From Antedon mediterranea (taxonomy: Eukaryota > Echinodermata > Crinoidea > Comatulida > Antedonidae), in contig NC_092675.1 in the NCBI RefSeq assembly GCF_964355755.1, forward strand, positions 26,204,412-26,268,411: 64,000 nucleotides of DNA, in the 5' to 3' direction. Positions 62,777 through 64,000 of the stretch are shown here, piece after piece (the stretch's first letter is position 1; every line of letters starts with the position of its first letter). Under the pieces are notes generated by a model. The model saw only the letters and a program-made list of their open reading frames with translations. It had not been told where the DNA came from and made no database searches. The position numbers and the translations under genes were made by a program.

Positions 62777-63179
62777 TACCGTATTTATGCAAATAAACGC
62801 CTCAGCGTTTTTAAGGGGAAGTTTATTCAAAGGAGGCGTTTATTCAGGGGAGGGATTTTTGTTTGGTGTAATATGATAACATGTAAATCGAATAAATACC
62901 CCTAGATATGAAAAAACACAATTAATATCAAGAATTCCAATAAAAGTATCAACATGTTTGGTAAATAATGCAGAGCTTGCCATCAATCATTGAATTCTAC
63001 TCTAAAAAATGTGTTTATATATTATGTATATATGCATGTGACAGGGGCTTTTATTCGAGGAAATAAATACGCACCCCTGAGCGTTTATTCGAGGGGCGTT
63101 TATTCCAAATGATAATGGGGGAGTTTATTCAAGAGAGGCGTTTATTCAACGCGGGGTGTTTATTCGAATAAATACGGTA
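62777..63179. mobile_element. Miniature TIR element with TTTATTC repeats
   Basis: Starts TACCGTATTTATGCAAATAA and ends TTATTCGAATAAATACGGTA. The ends are inverted repeats (CCGTATTTA / TAAATACGG) flanked by TA on both sides, which fits a TA target-site duplication as in Tc1/mariner-type miniature elements. The interior repeats GGCGTTTATTC-like words in both orientations. No coding capacity. Confidence 0.65.
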
Positions 63180-63628
63180 CTTCCTTATTACATGTTTAGA
63201 AACGAAATAGGCCTAATACCCATTGTATCGGTATAATTTCTATTATTTAGCTAAAGTCTATATTAACCTTAACGTAATATGTTTATTAAAGGCACATGTA
63301 TGGTATCTGTTCAGAATATTTGCATTTCTTGTATCATATTATAATTCTTACTGTACGTCATGACAGATAATTATATTACAAATTTAAATAACATTCATCA
63401 ATGAATAATCAGAATCATCATAATAAACTGTACCAGAAGATCCACTGAAAAAGATTGTATATAACCGTTTCGATCTAGATTATTTAAGTACGGTAATAAC
63501 AATTCAACAAGTAAAACACGCTTTATAATGCTGACAAGTTATTCAATACTAATCAATAATAATTAATACTAATTTCCATTATCAATTATAAGTTATTATA
63601 TTTAATTTTTTTTTTGTAATAGAAAAAC

Positions 63629-63677
63629 ATGATTGTTACAACTCTAATCGTTATTGAAGCTATTGTTTCATGCCTAG
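63629..63677 (+). CDS. Signal-peptide exon of copy 7 (gene continues beyond the window)
   Basis: ATG opens MIVTTLIVIEAIVSCLG and ends in phase 1 at GTAAGT, as in copies 1, 2 and 5. It is preceded by an acceptor-like AATAGAAAAAC. The following 323 bp to the window end contain no Ig1 exon; in copies 1-5 the Ig1 exon starts about 230-900 bp after this exon, so it should lie just beyond the window. This is taken as the start of a seventh copy. Confidence 0.75.
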
Positions 63678-64000
63678 GTAAGTGCAAATTGTTATTATAA
63701 GGAGGAGGCTGTTTAGGCTGATATTTGAAGTAAGAATATATAAAATAAGGTATTTCTTATATTTTCTGGGAGAAGGTGATACGTATACAGAAAGTTACAT
63801 CCACAAAATGTATTCAAAGTGAATATGTTCATTCGTGCAATACCTTTAGTTTGATGATATCCCTTTTTACGTGTAATTCAACATTTCTAAATACCTTCAT
63901 GTAAATGTCTTACACAGTTTATTGTCTATCAACATAGAACCGTTCGTGCGAGAATCGAGGAGTTCTTCTAAACTAAGCATAATGTTACGTCACGTTTATT

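Larger units (their letters stand above)
56676..63628. other. Long spacer between copies 6 and 7
   Basis: Nearly 7 kb without any receptor exon and with no other gene I can support. It holds AGGCCTA motifs, a diverged direct repeat (58775-58864 and 59470-59560), a short repeated word (GTTGGGATGCASCTCCGACTATTCA at about 60239 and 61593), less AT-rich patches near 60480-60600 and 61310-61500, and a TIR element at 62777-63179. Open frames here (58277-58525 minus, 59098-59322 minus, 61432-61704 plus) show no domains. TTTGTAATAGAAAAAC before 63629 is again acceptor-like. Confidence 0.5.

Noticed and set aside
1-64000. CRISPR array, operons or ribosome binding sites
   Set aside because: The DNA is clearly from an animal: spliced exons, AT-rich introns and transposon fragments. 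Tandem units seen are minisatellite or exon duplicates.

Overview
The window is AT-rich animal genomic DNA with short coding exons, canonical GT..AG introns, dispersed repeats and no bacterial features. The palindrome TAGGCCTA recurs throughout introns and spacers. The genes resemble the ectodomain of the vertebrate angiopoietin receptors TIE1/TEK (Tie2), a family known from deuterostomes. An invertebrate deuterostome, most likely an echinoderm, is the best guess, but no species can be named.

The window holds one tandem array of paralogous type I membrane receptor genes, all on the + strand and about 7-11 kb apart: copy 1 (912-8417), copy 2 (10588-18723), copy 3 (21420-32238), copy 4 (34303-41271), copy 5 (43978-50995), copy 6 (52558-56675, a wrecked copy) and copy 7 (63629 to the window end, signal-peptide exon only). 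I rebuilt the exons by hand from splice sites, reading phase and comparison between copies. Copies 1-3 give uninterrupted frames of 743, 801 and 762 codons.

Domain order is signal peptide, Ig1, Ig2 (no cysteines), EGF1, EGF2, EGF3, EGF4, Ig3, FN3-1, FN3-2 (two exons), a transmembrane exon with a GxxxG motif, then two or three short cytoplasmic exons. This matches the Tie layout of Ig-Ig-EGF-EGF-EGF-Ig-FN3, including the FCLPDPYGCSC block in EGF2, a GEGGEG block in FN3-1 and the Ig2-to-EGF1 join LIVRG-(E/A)CPxHKWGPPDC. No kinase domain is present. The tail is about 70-110 residues and carries repeated Tyr-x-Asn and Tyr-x-x-Pro motifs, usually ending in YVN-stop. The simplest reading is that these are kinase-less Tie-like receptors which, once phosphorylated by another kinase, recruit SH2 adaptors. 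The ligand and role (vascular, coelomocyte or immune) cannot be read from sequence.

All ectodomain exons except the FN3-2 pair are symmetric phase 1, so modules can be duplicated, lost or skipped without frame damage, and the copies differ in just this way. Copy 1 has a doubled EGF2 and no FN3-2. Copy 3 lacks EGF4. Copy 4 lacks the first tail exon and has a frameshifted Ig2. Copy 5 has a frameshifted EGF2 and an expanded tail. Relic exons in introns and spacers show continuing birth and death of modules and of whole copies.

Mobile DNA includes a 4-kb element with very long inverted repeats in intron 2 of copy 3, a Penelope-like 3' fragment, a repeat with nuclear-receptor-like half-sites and a tRNA-derived piece, small TIR elements, and a 63-bp minisatellite in copy 6. 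The 7 kb between copies 6 and 7 holds no gene I can support.
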